Assembly (NCBI RefSeq): GCF_005503365.1
Contig: NZ_SCML01000031.1
Coordinates: forward strand, 1 to 64,000
Direction: 5' to 3'
From: Hydrogenophaga sp. 2FB
GTDB taxonomy: Bacteria > Pseudomonadota > Gammaproteobacteria > Burkholderiales > Burkholderiaceae_C
Length of the DNA: 64,000 bases
Part shown: piece by piece, positions 1 to 9,712 of the stretch
How the letters are laid out: every line of letters begins with the position of its first letter
How positions within the stretch are numbered: position 1 is the stretch's first letter
Translations under genes and position numbers: made by a program
Notes under the pieces: model-generated
What the model saw: only the letters and a program-made list of their open reading frames with translations
Database searches by the model: none
Told to the model about the DNA's origin: nothing

Positions 1-1
1 C

Positions 2-562
2 GACACCCCCATTCCCACCCTGGCCAAGAGCGACCAGAACCTGGTGTGGCTGGACTGCGAGATGAGTGGGCTCGACCCCGAAAAAGAACGCCTGCTGGAA
101 ATTGCGGTGGTCATCACTGGCCCGCAGCTCACGCCGCGCGTCGAAGGCCCGGTGATCGTGGTGCACCAGAGCGACGCGGTGCTCAACGCCATGGACGCCT
201 GGAACAAGGGCACGCACGGCAGGAGCGGACTGATCGACAAGGTCAAGGCCAGTACGGTGAGCGAAGAGCAGGCGCAGGCCGAGTTGCTGGCGTTCATTGG
301 CAAGTACGTGCCGAAGAACGGCTCGCCGATGTGCGGCAACACCATCAGCCAGGACCGCCGTTTCCTCGTGAAGTACATGCCCAAGCTGGAGGCCTACTTC
401 CACTACCGCTGCCTGGACGTGAGCACGCTCAAGGAACTGGCCAAGCGTTGGCGGCCCGAGGTGTATGACTCTTTCAAGAAGCACCAGAAGCACACCGCCC
501 TGGCCGACGTGCACGAGTCGATCGACGAGCTCGAGCACTACCGCACCCATTTCCTGCGCTGA
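2..562 (+). CDS. orn: Oligoribonuclease, 5' end outside window
   Basis: 3'-to-5' exoribonuclease that finishes mRNA decay by degrading 2-5 nt oligoribonucleotides and pGpG. The reading frame is open from base 2 and encodes [20 protein letters not shown], so the true start lies just upstream; a GTG at 44 is internal. DEDDh-family residues are visible: [10 protein letters not shown] (first Asp/Glu pair), [11 protein letters not shown], and [11 protein letters not shown] near the C-terminus (His and last Asp). Length and order match Orn, a single-domain enzyme of about 180-200 residues. It ends 90 bp before the phosphate transporter gene and is probably transcribed separately. Family assignment is firm. 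Confidence 0.95.
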   Translation, partial: DTPIPTLAKSDQNLVWLDCEMSGLDPEKERLLEIAVVITGPQLTPRVEGPVIVVHQSDAVLNAMDAWNKGTHGRSGLIDKVKASTVSEEQAQAELLAFIGKYVPKNGSPMCGNTISQDRRFLVKYMPKLEAYFHYRCLDVSTLKELAKRWRPEVYDSFKKHQKHTALADVHESIDELEHYRTHFLR

Positions 563-652
563 TTCGGCGTTGTTTCCCCTGGTTTCCCCCCCTATGCGCG
601 GCGTGAATGCCGCGCGGCACGTTTTCCAACTTGATCTTCCGCTGAGTTCAGC

Positions 653-2248
653 ATGACAAAAAAATCCCGCCGACGGTTCCTGTTCAAGCACCAGGAGGTG
701 CTGCAACTGATCGCTGCGTTGTTGTTCCTCTTGCTGGTCGGGGTCTACGCCTCGCTGACCGGCGCGTCCACCGCGGGCCTGAGCACGTCGGCCGTGTGGC
801 TGTTGATCGTGGCCGCCTCCGTGGGCGCCTACATGGCCATGAACATTGGCGCCAACGACGTCGCCAACAACATGGGGCCAGCCGTGGGGTCGGGCGCCAT
901 GACCATGGGCTGGGCGATCCTGATCGCCGCCATCTTCGAGGCCCTGGGCGCCATCGTGGCCGGTGGTGACGTCGTGAGCACGATCAAGGGAGGCATCATC
1001 GACCCGGACGCCATTTCGGACCCGGCGCTGTTCGCCTGGGTGATGTTCTCGGCCTTGCTGGCCGGCGCGCTGTGGCTGAACCTGGCCACCGCGCTGGGCG
1101 CACCGGTGTCCACCACCCACTCCATCGTGGGCGCGGTCATGGGCGCGGGTATCGCGGCCGGCGGCTGGGGCCTGGTCCACTGGGAAACCATCGGCCAGAT
1201 CGTGATCAGCTGGGTGGTCTCGCCGCTGGCCGGCGGTGCGATGGCAGCGGCCTTCCTGTACATCATCAAGCGCAGCGTGACCTACCGCAGCGACATGATC
1301 GAAGCCGCCAGCCGCGTGGTGCCGATCCTGATCGCCACCATGGTGTGGGCGTACACCACCTACATGCTGCTCAAGGGCCTGGGCCAACTGGTGCAAGTGG
1401 GCGTGGTGCAGGCCTTGCTGGCCGGCGTGGTGCTGGCGGTGGTGGTGTGGGCGCTGATCCGCAAGCCGATCGCGGCCATGGCACGGCGGCACGACAACAG
1501 CAAGAAAAGCGTCAACCGTTTGTTCACCTGGCCGCTGATCTGCTCGGCCGCGCTGCTGAGCTTTGCCCATGGCGCCAACGATGTGGCCAATGCCATCGGG
1601 CCGCTGGCCGCGATCTACGAAGCGGTGAAAGAGGGTGCGATCGCGACCTCGGCCGGCACGCCACTGTGGATCATGGTGCTCGGTGCCCTGGGCCTGGCGG
1701 TGGGGCTGACCTTGTACGGCGCGCGCCTGATCAAGACCGTGGGCAAGGAGATCACCGAGCTGGACAACATGCGGGCCTACGCCATCGCCATGTCGGCCAC
1801 CTTGACGGTGATCGTCGCATCGCAAATGGGCATGCCGGTGTCGACCACCCACATCTCGATTGGCGCGGTGTTCGGCGTGGGCTTTCTGCGCGAGCTGTTG
1901 AAGGTGAACTACGCCAAGATGGAGGCGGTGGTGCGCGCCGGCCACCAGGGCGCCGACCGCGATGTAGTGGAAGCCTATCTGAGCCAGTTCGAAGCGGCCG
2001 AGGTGGGCGAGAAGAAGCGCATGCTCGCCGAGATGAAACAACGCGCCAAGCAACGCGAGCTTGCCGCGGTCGAAGACGGTGCGGTGTTCGCCAAGAAGGA
2101 ACAGAAGGCGTTCAAGAAGGCCTACAAGAAGGAAATCGTGAAGCGCTCGGTGGTCATGCGCATCGTGGCCGCGTGGATCATCACGGTGCCCGCCACGGCC
2201 GTGCTGGCGGCCATCGTGTTCTACATCGTGCGCGCGGTGCTCAACTGA
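653..2248 (+). CDS. PiT-family inorganic phosphate transporter
   Basis: Low-affinity phosphate (metal-phosphate) symporter of the inner membrane. The 531-residue protein has the inverted duplication typical of PiT proteins: GANDVANN at residues 66-73 and HGANDVANAIGP near residues 306-317, each followed by a phosphate-binding region with PVSTTHSIVG and PVSTTHISIG. About ten hydrophobic segments flank a charged cytoplasmic stretch rich in Lys and Glu around residues 440-500, before a last membrane segment. The ATG at 653 is preceded by 90 bp of non-coding sequence. It is convergent with the kinase gene and shares a perfect hairpin with it downstream. A phosphatase gene with a Pho box lies far away at 60.9-63.2 kb; no Pho box was seen here. 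Confidence 0.93.
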   Translation: MTKKSRRRFLFKHQEVLQLIAALLFLLLVGVYASLTGASTAGLSTSAVWLLIVAASVGAYMAMNIGANDVANNMGPAVGSGAMTMGWAILIAAIFEALGAIVAGGDVVSTIKGGIIDPDAISDPALFAWVMFSALLAGALWLNLATALGAPVSTTHSIVGAVMGAGIAAGGWGLVHWETIGQIVISWVVSPLAGGAMAAAFLYIIKRSVTYRSDMIEAASRVVPILIATMVWAYTTYMLLKGLGQLVQVGVVQALLAGVVLAVVVWALIRKPIAAMARRHDNSKKSVNRLFTWPLICSAALLSFAHGANDVANAIGPLAAIYEAVKEGAIATSAGTPLWIMVLGALGLAVGLTLYGARLIKTVGKEITELDNMRAYAIAMSATLTVIVASQMGMPVSTTHISIGAVFGVGFLRELLKVNYAKMEAVVRAGHQGADRDVVEAYLSQFEAAEVGEKKRMLAEMKQRAKQRELAAVEDGAVFAKKEQKAFKKAYKKEIVKRSVVMRIVAAWIITVPATAVLAAIVFYIVRAVLN

Positions 2249-2250
2249 CG

Positions 2251-2275
2251 GATGCGCGCCCACCGGGCGCGCATC
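2251..2275. terminator. Shared hairpin between convergent genes
   Basis: GATGCGCGCCC, loop ACC, GGGCGCGCATC: a perfect 11-bp stem between the pit stop codon and the kinase stop codon, overlapping the first two bases of the kinase stop. There is no T-run on either side, so it may act as a weak bidirectional terminator or as an mRNA 3' stabiliser. Confidence 0.55.
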
Positions 2276-3584
2276 AGCTTGCTGTGCCCTTCAGCAGCCG
2301 CTCGAACATGTCGGTCGGCCCCATCTGACCGCCCTTGAGCATGAGCTCCAGTCCGTCGAGCGATGGCTGGTCGCTGCGCGCGCGGCTCAGCGTGACGCCC
2401 GGCGCCAGCACGCCCTGACAGGTCAAACCCCAGATGCCGAGCCGCTGCACCGCGAGGCTGGAGGTGTCGCCACCCGCGATGCCGACGCGGCTCAGGGGCT
2501 GGCCGGTGTTGACGCGGGTGCGCACGACGCTCGCCACGAGATCACCTGTGGCGGACGCGATGGCGTGGGCGTCGAGGTCGGCGTGGCGCGTGCGGGCTTC
2601 CGTGTGCAGCAGCACGTGTTGTCGCGCGGCGAGACCGGCGAGCGCCGCATCGCCGCACGCCGTGGCATAGCCGGGCTCTTCGAGCAGGCGGCGCACGTCG
2701 ACGGCAATCTTTTGAAACGATGCCGCGGCCGCCACCTGCGCCGCGGTCTGCGGTGAGAGGCTGCCGGCGAACGCGAACACCGGCGTGCTGACGGGTTCTG
2801 GTGCGGGCAGGGTGGAAGCCTGATCGGTGGCATTCCAGTGCGCCGCGAGCGCTTGCACCACACCACTGGGTCCGACCACCAGCAGTGGCGCCTGCTGCGC
2901 GCTCTGCCAGATCAGGCGGCCCACCGGGGCGAGGTCTTTCGATTCCGACACATCCATCAGCACCGCGTCGGGCCGCGTGGCCAGGACCTGTTGCAGCGCG
3001 GCGTCCTGCGCACCGAGTGGCCGCGCGTGACCCGGGTAGTGCAGGGCGGCGACTTGCAAACCCTGTGCTTGCAGATGCCGGCGCAGATCGGCCTCGCCCA
3101 TGGGTGTGACCGGGTGCTGGCTCATCGTGGGATGGCGGTCGATGCGGTGCACCTCACCGCCCGCTCCCGCGGCCGCGAACAACTGGCTGAAGCAGCAGTA
3201 ACGGCCGATGTTGGGCTGTCCGCCCACGATCGGCACCCAGGCGCTGTGGATGTGCTGGTTCAGCACGCGCACTGCCTGGCCGATGCTGCCGACGTGGGGC
3301 GCGCTGTCAAAGGTGGAACAGCACTTGTAGTGGACCACCGGCGCGCGCAATGCGGCGAAGAAGCGGCCCACGGGTTCGAGCTCGTCCGCCATGGCCTGCG
3401 GGTCCATGGCGCGCGCGGCACCCGCGATGCCGATGGCGTCCAGCGGGCCGGCGGCCTGCAGATGCGCCGCGCTCGGTACGCCCAGAAAAAGCAGGCTGCG
3501 CAGCCCCGCCTGGGCCGCCGTGGCCAGGGTGTCGGTGGCGCCCGTGAAGTCGTCGCCGTACCAGGCCAGCCGTGGGGTGTTCAC
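2274..3584 (-). CDS. DUF1537 (four-carbon acid sugar) kinase, OiaK/OtnK-like
   Basis: ATP-dependent kinase of the DUF1537 family, which phosphorylates acid sugars such as threonate, erythronate, 3-oxotetronate and 3-oxo-isoapionate. Visible motifs: YGDDFTGATD near the N-terminus, HYKCCSTFDSAP in the acid-sugar-binding domain, and GIAGGDTSSLAVQRL plus LMLKGGQMGPTDMF in the C-terminal nucleotide-binding domain. The start is GTG at 3584, giving 436 residues; upstream extensions run into the RLP gene in another frame and look non-coding. It lies only 5 bp after the RuBisCO-like gene and is the last gene of the operon, which suggests consecutive steps. Known kinase/RLP pairs phosphorylate 3-oxo-isoapionate; the substrate here is an inference and could differ. 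Confidence 0.88.
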   Translation of the reverse strand: MNTPRLAWYGDDFTGATDTLATAAQAGLRSLLFLGVPSAAHLQAAGPLDAIGIAGAARAMDPQAMADELEPVGRFFAALRAPVVHYKCCSTFDSAPHVGSIGQAVRVLNQHIHSAWVPIVGGQPNIGRYCCFSQLFAAAGAGGEVHRIDRHPTMSQHPVTPMGEADLRRHLQAQGLQVAALHYPGHARPLGAQDAALQQVLATRPDAVLMDVSESKDLAPVGRLIWQSAQQAPLLVVGPSGVVQALAAHWNATDQASTLPAPEPVSTPVFAFAGSLSPQTAAQVAAAASFQKIAVDVRRLLEEPGYATACGDAALAGLAARQHVLLHTEARTRHADLDAHAIASATGDLVASVVRTRVNTGQPLSRVGIAGGDTSSLAVQRLGIWGLTCQGVLAPGVTLSRARSDQPSLDGLELMLKGGQMGPTDMFERLLKGTAS

Positions 3585-3589
3585 GCGAT

Positions 3590-4870
3590 CTACTTCGTCT
3601 TGGGGCCGAAGAACGCCAGCGCGGCCGCCAGCTCGGGGGCTTCGCGCGCGGCGTCGGCGAGCGCCACGCCGGCCCGCGCGGCGGCCCAGGCCTGGCGGAT
3701 GCTCGCCACGCCGGCCGCAGGGCCGTTGGGGTGCGCGAGGATGCCACCGCCGGACATGAACATCAGGTCGTCGGTGCCCACGGCGGCCCAGGTCGCCGGC
3801 ACGGTGCCGGCCCACTGGCCCGACGAGAACGCCGGCATCACGGCGTCGGCGTGGCCGTCGGTCAGGGGTGCGAGACAGTCTTGCGCCGACTCGATCACTT
3901 CTTCATCCGGTTGCGAGAACTTGCCTTGCAAGCCGTGCACGTGCATGTGGTCCACGCCGGCCAGGCGCCACAGCGTCTGGTAGGCCTGGAAACCGATGCC
4001 CAACAGCGGGTGGCGTGCGAGCGCGCCAAAGCCGTTGCGGTGGCCGTGGATCGCCAGCGGCGTGTGGCGGCGCAGGGTCTGCAGGGCCGAGTAGCCGCAC
4101 CAGTTCAGGCTGGCCATCACACACGAGCCACCTTCGCGTTCCACGAGGTCGGCGTGGCGGCGCATGGCGTCGGTTTCGTCGGTGATGTTGAAGGCGACCA
4201 TCACGTGTTTGCCGGTGCGCTGCTGGTGCTCGCGCACGACAGCCATGACGGCGGGCACGCGCTCGGCCAGCGGGGCGTGCGCGGGGTCGGCACACACCTC
4301 GTCGTCCTTGATGAAGTCCACGCCGGCGGCGCAGAGTTGCGCGACGAGCTCGGCGGTTTGCGCGGCGGAGAAGCCCACGTTGGGTTTGATGATGGTGCCC
4401 ACCAGCGCGCCGCTGGACACGCCCGTGCGCTGCCGCGTGCCGGCGATGCCCAGTTGCGGCATGTCGAATCGCGCACGGTACGCAGCCGGCAATTGCATCG
4501 ATTCGAGGCGCATGCCAGTAACCTCGCCGAGGTCGTACAGGTTGCCGCTGACCGTGGCCGCCAGCGTGGGCAGGTTTGCGCCGATGTTGGCGGTAGGGAA
4601 AGCGATGCGCACGCGCGCGCGCCGCCACGGACCACCGCGCCCCTGCCGTTCCAGCAAAGCGTTGGGCAGGCTGGGGGCCGTCGCATCGGGCAGCGGCTCG
4701 ATGTGTTCCACCGTGGCGCGGGCGCGTTCGCGCAGGTCATCGGTTTCGCCCTGCACGCGGGTGAAGGTGCCGCAGGACTGTTCACCCGCCATCACCTCGG
4801 CCACCTGCGCGGGCTCCAACGGGGTTTCGATCAGGTAGGTGGCGTGCAGGCGCTCGGCGGACGTGGTCAT
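3590..4870 (-). CDS. RuBisCO-like protein (RLP), decarboxylase/transcarboxylase type
   Basis: RuBisCO large-subunit superfamily protein of 426 residues that is not a carbon-fixing RuBisCO. The catalytic landscape is largely kept: TIIKPNVG with Lys162 at the RuBisCO Lys175 position; FIKDDE with Lys188 (carbamylation site) and Asp190/Glu191 as likely Mg ligands; HGHRNG around His277; GLQGKF with Lys317 in the loop-6 position; and SGGGILAHPNG at 373-383 for phosphate binding. Keeping the carbamate Lys distinguishes it from RLPs that have lost it. Neighbour logic (DUF1537 kinase 5 bp downstream) points to the group acting on a phosphorylated 3-oxo acid sugar, such as 3-oxo-isoapionate 4-phosphate decarboxylase or transcarboxylase/hydrolase. 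A methionine-salvage enolase/isomerase role is less likely because no mtn genes are nearby. Confidence 0.87.
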   Translation of the reverse strand: MTTSAERLHATYLIETPLEPAQVAEVMAGEQSCGTFTRVQGETDDLRERARATVEHIEPLPDATAPSLPNALLERQGRGGPWRRARVRIAFPTANIGANLPTLAATVSGNLYDLGEVTGMRLESMQLPAAYRARFDMPQLGIAGTRQRTGVSSGALVGTIIKPNVGFSAAQTAELVAQLCAAGVDFIKDDEVCADPAHAPLAERVPAVMAVVREHQQRTGKHVMVAFNITDETDAMRRHADLVEREGGSCVMASLNWCGYSALQTLRRHTPLAIHGHRNGFGALARHPLLGIGFQAYQTLWRLAGVDHMHVHGLQGKFSQPDEEVIESAQDCLAPLTDGHADAVMPAFSSGQWAGTVPATWAAVGTDDLMFMSGGGILAHPNGPAAGVASIRQAWAAARAGVALADAAREAPELAAALAFFGPKTK

Positions 4871-4877
4871 GGGGCGG

Positions 4878-5420
4878 TCAGATCTTGCTCAGGTCGGGGA
4901 AAGGGCGCACGGGCTCGGTCACGCCGTCCCAGGTCTTCGACGATTCGCGGATCAGGTCGAACATGCGGCCCTTGGGACCGGCCACTTCCGACAGCTCGAT
5001 CACGGTGCCCGGGTGGTACTCGGTGTCGAAGTAGATGAAGCGGCCACGCTCGCCCACCTCGCCCTGCATCTTGGGCTTGAAGCCCTCGGCCAGCAGTCGC
5101 TTGAGGTCGGCGTCGTAGTCGCTCGTCCAGTAGGCGATGTGCTGCAGACCGGTGCGCCCGGCCTGCAGGAAGTCGCGGTACATCGAGGGCACGTCGTTGC
5201 GCGTCTGGATCAGCTCCACCTGCACGAAGCCCGAGTTCGCGAGCGCCACCGAGTTGTGCGGCTCGTAGTCCTTGCCGTCGTACTGGTAGTTCTTGATCGG
5301 CACGCGCGGGTTGTAGTACCAGGGGCCCACGCCCAGCGTGCGGCTCCAGTAGTCCATGGCGGCTTCGATGTCGTGCACGACATAACCGAGCTGGCGGATT
5401 TCTCCGAAATGGCGACTCAT
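4878..5420 (-). CDS. VOC-fold metalloprotein (glyoxalase/epimerase-like)
   Basis: A 180-residue vicinal-oxygen-chelate protein with the glyoxalase/methylmalonyl-CoA-epimerase look. Two beta-alpha-beta-beta-beta modules are readable: IRQLGYVVHDIEAAMDYW at the N-terminus, and LQHIAYWTSDYDADLKRLL from about residue 92. Candidate metal ligands are Gln10, Glu69 (VQVELIQ), His94 and Glu142 (TVIELSE). The gene sits 7 bp before the RLP gene in the same operon, so it probably catalyses an isomerisation, epimerisation or C-C bond step on the same intermediate. I do not recognise a characterised orthologue; the chemistry is open. Confidence 0.82.
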   Translation of the reverse strand: MSRHFGEIRQLGYVVHDIEAAMDYWSRTLGVGPWYYNPRVPIKNYQYDGKDYEPHNSVALANSGFVQVELIQTRNDVPSMYRDFLQAGRTGLQHIAYWTSDYDADLKRLLAEGFKPKMQGEVGERGRFIYFDTEYHPGTVIELSEVAGPKGRMFDLIRESSKTWDGVTEPVRPFPDLSKI

Positions 5421-5465
5421 GTGTGGTTCTCTCTCAGGTGCAAATGCGGAGTCAGACGATGGCGT

Positions 5466-6260
5466 TCACTTCGCGCCGTCGACGATTTCCTTGGGGATGG
5501 GCACGCCGGCGTGCTTCAGGTGGATGGCGTTGAGCTTGCCGTTGGACAGGTTGGTCTTGACCCAGCCATTGACCCAGTTCATCAGCTCGGGCTGGTTCTT
5601 GCGCATGGCCACGGCGAGCTGGTAGGACTGCAGGATGAACTTCACTTCGAAGTCGCGCGCCGGTGCGCGCTTGGCGATGGCCGCGATGATCGGCGGCGTG
5701 ATCGCGACGATGTCGGTCTGGCCGCTGGCGGCGGCCGTGATCGAGGCGGCTTCGTCGTCGAAGCGCACCACCTTGGCTTGCGGTGCGCGCTCGGTGACGA
5801 TCTTGTCTTGCGGGCCACCGCGCGTGACGGCGATGGTCTTGCCGGCCAGGTCGTCGATGCCGGTGATCTTCAGGCTCTTGGGCGCGCCCACCGCAGCCTG
5901 GATGGCTCCATAGGGAACCGAGAAGTCCACCGCCTTCTGGCGCTCGGGCGTGATGGACAGGGACGAGATGATCAGGTCGGCCTTGTTCGACAGCAGGTTG
6001 GGGATGCGCGCGGAGTTGGTCGAATTCACGATCTCCAGTTGCACACCCAGGTCTTTGGCCAGCAGCTGCGCGGCTTCCACGTCCGAGCCCGCGGGGTTCA
6101 CCTTGTCGTCCACGTAGCCGTAGAAGGGCGCGCTCAGGTCGATCGCGATGCGGATCTTGCCTGCTGCCTTGATGTCGGCCAGGTCGGCCATGGCCGGCAG
6201 GCACAACGCGCCCAGGGTGGCGGCGAGGACGGTGCGGCGCAGGATGCGGGACGTGTTCAT
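5466..6260 (-). CDS. ABC transporter periplasmic substrate-binding protein (PAAT type)
   Basis: Periplasmic receptor of the polar-amino-acid ABC family (SBP_bac_3 fold), 264 residues. The N-terminus MNTSRILRRTVLAATLGALC ends with PAMA before DLADIKAAGKIRIAID, giving a Sec signal peptide cleaved near residue 25. The core has the typical hinge segments: NLLSNKADLIISSLSITPERQKAVDF, followed by DLAGKTIAVTRGG. It precedes the VOC gene by 45 bp and follows its cognate ATPase by 47 bp. The family usually binds amino acids or opines, but the neighbouring acid-sugar enzymes suggest a carboxylated sugar derivative. Confidence 0.9.
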   Translation of the reverse strand: MNTSRILRRTVLAATLGALCLPAMADLADIKAAGKIRIAIDLSAPFYGYVDDKVNPAGSDVEAAQLLAKDLGVQLEIVNSTNSARIPNLLSNKADLIISSLSITPERQKAVDFSVPYGAIQAAVGAPKSLKITGIDDLAGKTIAVTRGGPQDKIVTERAPQAKVVRFDDEAASITAAASGQTDIVAITPPIIAAIAKRAPARDFEVKFILQSYQLAVAMRKNQPELMNWVNGWVKTNLSNGKLNAIHLKHAGVPIPKEIVDGAK

Positions 6261-6307
6261 GGTGTGTCTCCAGGTGTTGTGGGAAGGAACGAGGGAAAAG
6301 GGAACGG

Positions 6308-7050
<743 letters not shown>

Positions 7051-7054
<4 letters not shown>

Positions 7055-7722
7055 GTCTCGCTCGGAATGCGGGTGCCCACGTGCAGTCGCTGTTCCAGCT
7101 TGCGGCTCCAGACCGACAGCGGGAAACACATCGCGAAATACAGCGCCGCGATGATCAGGTAGACGAGGAAGGGTTGAAAAATCGAGTTGTTGATGAGCTG
7201 GCCGGCGCGCACCAGCTCGACGAAACCGACGATGGAAGCGAGCGAGGTGTTCTTCACGATCTGCACCATGAAACCCACCGTGGGCGGCGTGGCGATGCGC
7301 AGCGCCTGTGGCAGCACCACCAGTCGCATGCGCTGGGCGCGCGACAGTGCCAGACACTCGGCCGCTTCCCATTGCGTGCGCGGCACCGACTCGATGCAGC
7401 CGCGCCAGATCTCGCCGAGGTACGCGCTCACGTAGACCACCATCGCGATGCTCGCGGCCACCAGGCCCGGCAACTCCAGGCCCATGATGCTCAGGCCGAA
7501 GTAGCACACGAACAGCACCACCAGCAGCGGCGTGCCCTGGATCAGCTGGATCCAGCCGATCGCCAGCCAGCGCACGGCCTTGTTGGGGCTGATGCGGCAC
7601 AAGGCGATCACGCCACCCGCCAGGCCACCGCCGATGAAGGCGATCAGCGACAGGCACACCGTCCACAGCACACCCACCGCGAGGAACTGGATGTGAAAAA
7701 GATTGAGTCCACCGTCGATCAT
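7051..7722 (-). CDS. ABC transporter permease 2 (His/Glu/Gln family)
   Basis: Inner-membrane permease of 223 residues with about five hydrophobic helices. The EAA loop that contacts the ATPase reads EAAECLALSRAQRMRLVVLP. The start ATG at 7722 overlaps the stop of the preceding permease as ATGA, and its own stop overlaps the ATPase start the same way. It pairs with the next permease as a heterodimer, as in HisQM and GltJK systems. Confidence 0.92.
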
Positions 7723-8408
7723 TTGCTGGCTCCTGCACCGAGCCGGCGCTTGCGCGTGAACACCATCTGGCCGAACAGCCACAGCCCGGCGCGCATCAAC
7801 AGCGACAACAACAGGTACCCCACGGCCACCAGGATGTAGGCCTCGAAGGGACGGAAGGTTTCGGACTGCACGCGCGCCGCAATGGCGGTGAGTTCCTCCA
7901 CCGAAATCTGCGACGTGATCGACGTCGCCAGCATCAGCAGCACGAACTGGCTGGTGAGCGCGGGGTACACCTTCTCCATCGCCGGGCGCAGGATCACGTG
8001 CCAGTACACCTGCCGGCGCGTGAGCCCCAGGCACTCGGCCGCTTCGAGCTGGCCCTTGTGGATCGAGTCCATGCCCGCGCGCATGATCTCGCACGAGTAG
8101 GCCGCCACGTTGATCACCAGCGAGACCAGCGCCGCCGTGAACGCCGACACCTTCCAGCCCAGGCTGGCCAGGCCGAAGAACACCAGGAACACCTGCACCA
8201 GCAACGGCGTGTTGCGGACCACTTCCACATACGCGCCGCAGAGCTTCGAGAGCCAGCGCACCTCGCCGCGCCGGCCCACGGCGAGCAAGGTGCCGATCGC
8301 AAACCCCAGCACCGTGGCCGGGAACGACAGCTGGATCGTCATCCAGGCACCCTCCAGGAACAGGGGCCAGGCCGCCAGCACGCTGGCGAAATCGAATTCG
8401 TAGTTCAC
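7719..8408 (-). CDS. ABC transporter permease 1 (His/Glu/Gln family)
   Basis: First gene of the seven-gene minus-strand operon, 229 residues, starting MNYEFDFASVLAAW. It is hydrophobic, with a conserved EAA-type loop EAAECLGLTRRQVYWHVILR, and belongs to the same family as permease 2 without being identical. A 225-bp intergenic region separates it from the divergent LacI regulator, so the operon promoter and operator should lie there. Confidence 0.92.
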   Translation of the reverse strand: MNYEFDFASVLAAWPLFLEGAWMTIQLSFPATVLGFAIGTLLAVGRRGEVRWLSKLCGAYVEVVRNTPLLVQVFLVFFGLASLGWKVSAFTAALVSLVINVAAYSCEIMRAGMDSIHKGQLEAAECLGLTRRQVYWHVILRPAMEKVYPALTSQFVLLMLATSITSQISVEELTAIAARVQSETFRPFEAYILVAVGYLLLSLLMRAGLWLFGQMVFTRKRRLGAGASK

Positions 8409-8547
8409 GCGAACCGTTCCTCGTCAGCCGCTCAGAAGCGGGAACGCAAGGCAGCCGTGGCGGCGGAAAGTGGATCGCATGTTGTCTCCTGGAACCCCGT
8501 CGGCTGCTGAGGCCATCCGGTTTGTTGTCTGATTGGATTTGATGTGT

Positions 8548-8614
8548 TGATGCATCAGAATCGAGATCGATGTTATCGTTTGACGCCATCAGATACCAGT
8601 TGAAGTATTGATGG
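8548..8614. promoter_or_regulatory. Candidate LacI operators in divergent promoter region
   Basis: Two dyads lie between the divergent operon and lacI-type gene. One is the perfect 10-bp palindrome TGATGCATCA at 8548-8557. The other is CCATCA at 8586-8591 with TGATGG at 8609-8614, extended inward by near-matching GATAC and GTAT. The surrounding 8520-8630 stretch is AT-rich compared with the coding DNA, as expected for promoters. Binding by the adjacent regulator is inferred. Confidence 0.45.
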
Positions 8615-8633
8615 TTTTTGATTGATTTACCGC

Positions 8634-9662
8634 ATGAGCAAAGCCGCCCGCATCCCCGACATCGCCCACATGGCCGGCGTCTCTACCGCCACGGTGGACC
8701 GCGTGCTCAACCGGCGACCCGGCGTGCGCCGGGCCACGGTCGAGCGCGTGATGCAAGCCGCCGAGCGCCTGCAGTATTTGCCCGATGCCGACGTGCGCGC
8801 CGCGCTGCAACCACCGCCCATGCAGCTCGTCTTCCTGCTGCCCGCTGGCAGCAACCGCTTTCTGCGCATGCTGGGCGACACCATCGGCTATTCGCAGGAA
8901 CACTGCACACCCTACAACGTGCAGTGCCGCGTCGAGTTCGTCGAAGGCTTCAACCCCGAGGTGCTGGCCAAGGCCTTGCTGCGCCACGGTGCGCGCGCCG
9001 ACGGCATCGCCTTCATGGCGCTCGAACATCCGCTGGTGCGCGACGCGGTGGACCAACTGGCCGAGCGGGGGGTGCACACGGTCACCCTGATTTCCGATCT
9101 CTCCGGCGCGCGCCGCGCCGCGTACGTGGGGCTGGACAACCGCGCCGCTGGCCGCACCGCCGCGTACCTGATCGCGCGCTTCATCGGCGAGCGGCCCGCG
9201 CAGGTGGCGATGATCGCCGGCAGCCTGAGCTACCGCGCGCACGAAGAACGCGAAATGGGCTTCCTCTACCTGTTCAAGGAATCCTTTCCGCGCATCGAGG
9301 TGGTGGGCCTGCGCGAAGGCCACGACGATGCCGAGCGCAACTACATCCTCACGCGCACGCTGCTCGACCAGTACCCCGACCTCGCCGGCATCTACAACAT
9401 CGGCGGCGCGTCCGACGGCGTGGGCCGCGCGCTCAAGGAAGCCGGGCGCGACCAGAAAGTGGTGTTCATTGGCCACGGCCTTTCGCCCGACACGCGCGGG
9501 CTGCTGATCGACGGCACCATGGACGCCGTCATCAGCCAGAGCCCGCAGGGCGCGATGCTCACCTGCGTGCGCATCTTCGCCAACCTGCGCGACGGGCGCG
9601 ACGCGCTCACCGGGGTTGAAACGGTGCGCGGGCAGATCATGTTTCGCGAGAACCTGCCGTAG
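8634..9662 (+). CDS. LacI-family transcriptional regulator
   Basis: DNA-binding regulator of 342 residues, probably the local repressor or effector-responsive switch of the divergent transporter/RLP operon. The N-terminal helix-turn-helix reads IPDIAHMAGVSTATVDRVLN with the hinge helix region VERVMQAAERLQYLP. The rest is a periplasmic-binding-protein-like effector domain with TRGLLIDGTMDAVISQSPQG. ATG at 8634 is chosen; a TTG at 8622 in frame would add four residues. The effector is presumably the imported acid or a phosphorylated intermediate. Confidence 0.9.
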   Translation: MSKAARIPDIAHMAGVSTATVDRVLNRRPGVRRATVERVMQAAERLQYLPDADVRAALQPPPMQLVFLLPAGSNRFLRMLGDTIGYSQEHCTPYNVQCRVEFVEGFNPEVLAKALLRHGARADGIAFMALEHPLVRDAVDQLAERGVHTVTLISDLSGARRAAYVGLDNRAAGRTAAYLIARFIGERPAQVAMIAGSLSYRAHEEREMGFLYLFKESFPRIEVVGLREGHDDAERNYILTRTLLDQYPDLAGIYNIGGASDGVGRALKEAGRDQKVVFIGHGLSPDTRGLLIDGTMDAVISQSPQGAMLTCVRIFANLRDGRDALTGVETVRGQIMFRENLP

Positions 9663-9692
9663 ACCGCTCAGCGGACTTGCCGCGGAATCGCG

Positions 9693-9711
9693 GAAACCCC
9701 CTGGGGTTTTC
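9693..9711 (+). terminator. Possible terminator after the LacI gene
   Basis: AAACCC, loop CCTG, GGGTTT followed by TTCCC, about 30 bp after the lacI-type stop codon. The stem is short and the T-run has only about four bases. It might instead be part of the helicase promoter region just downstream. Confidence 0.35.
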
Positions 9712-9712
9712 C

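Noticed and set aside
3590..4870. RLP as a genuine CO2-fixing RuBisCO
   Set aside because: The overall sequence is RLP-like, no cbbS, cbbX or phosphoribulokinase genes are near, and the partner is an acid-sugar kinase.
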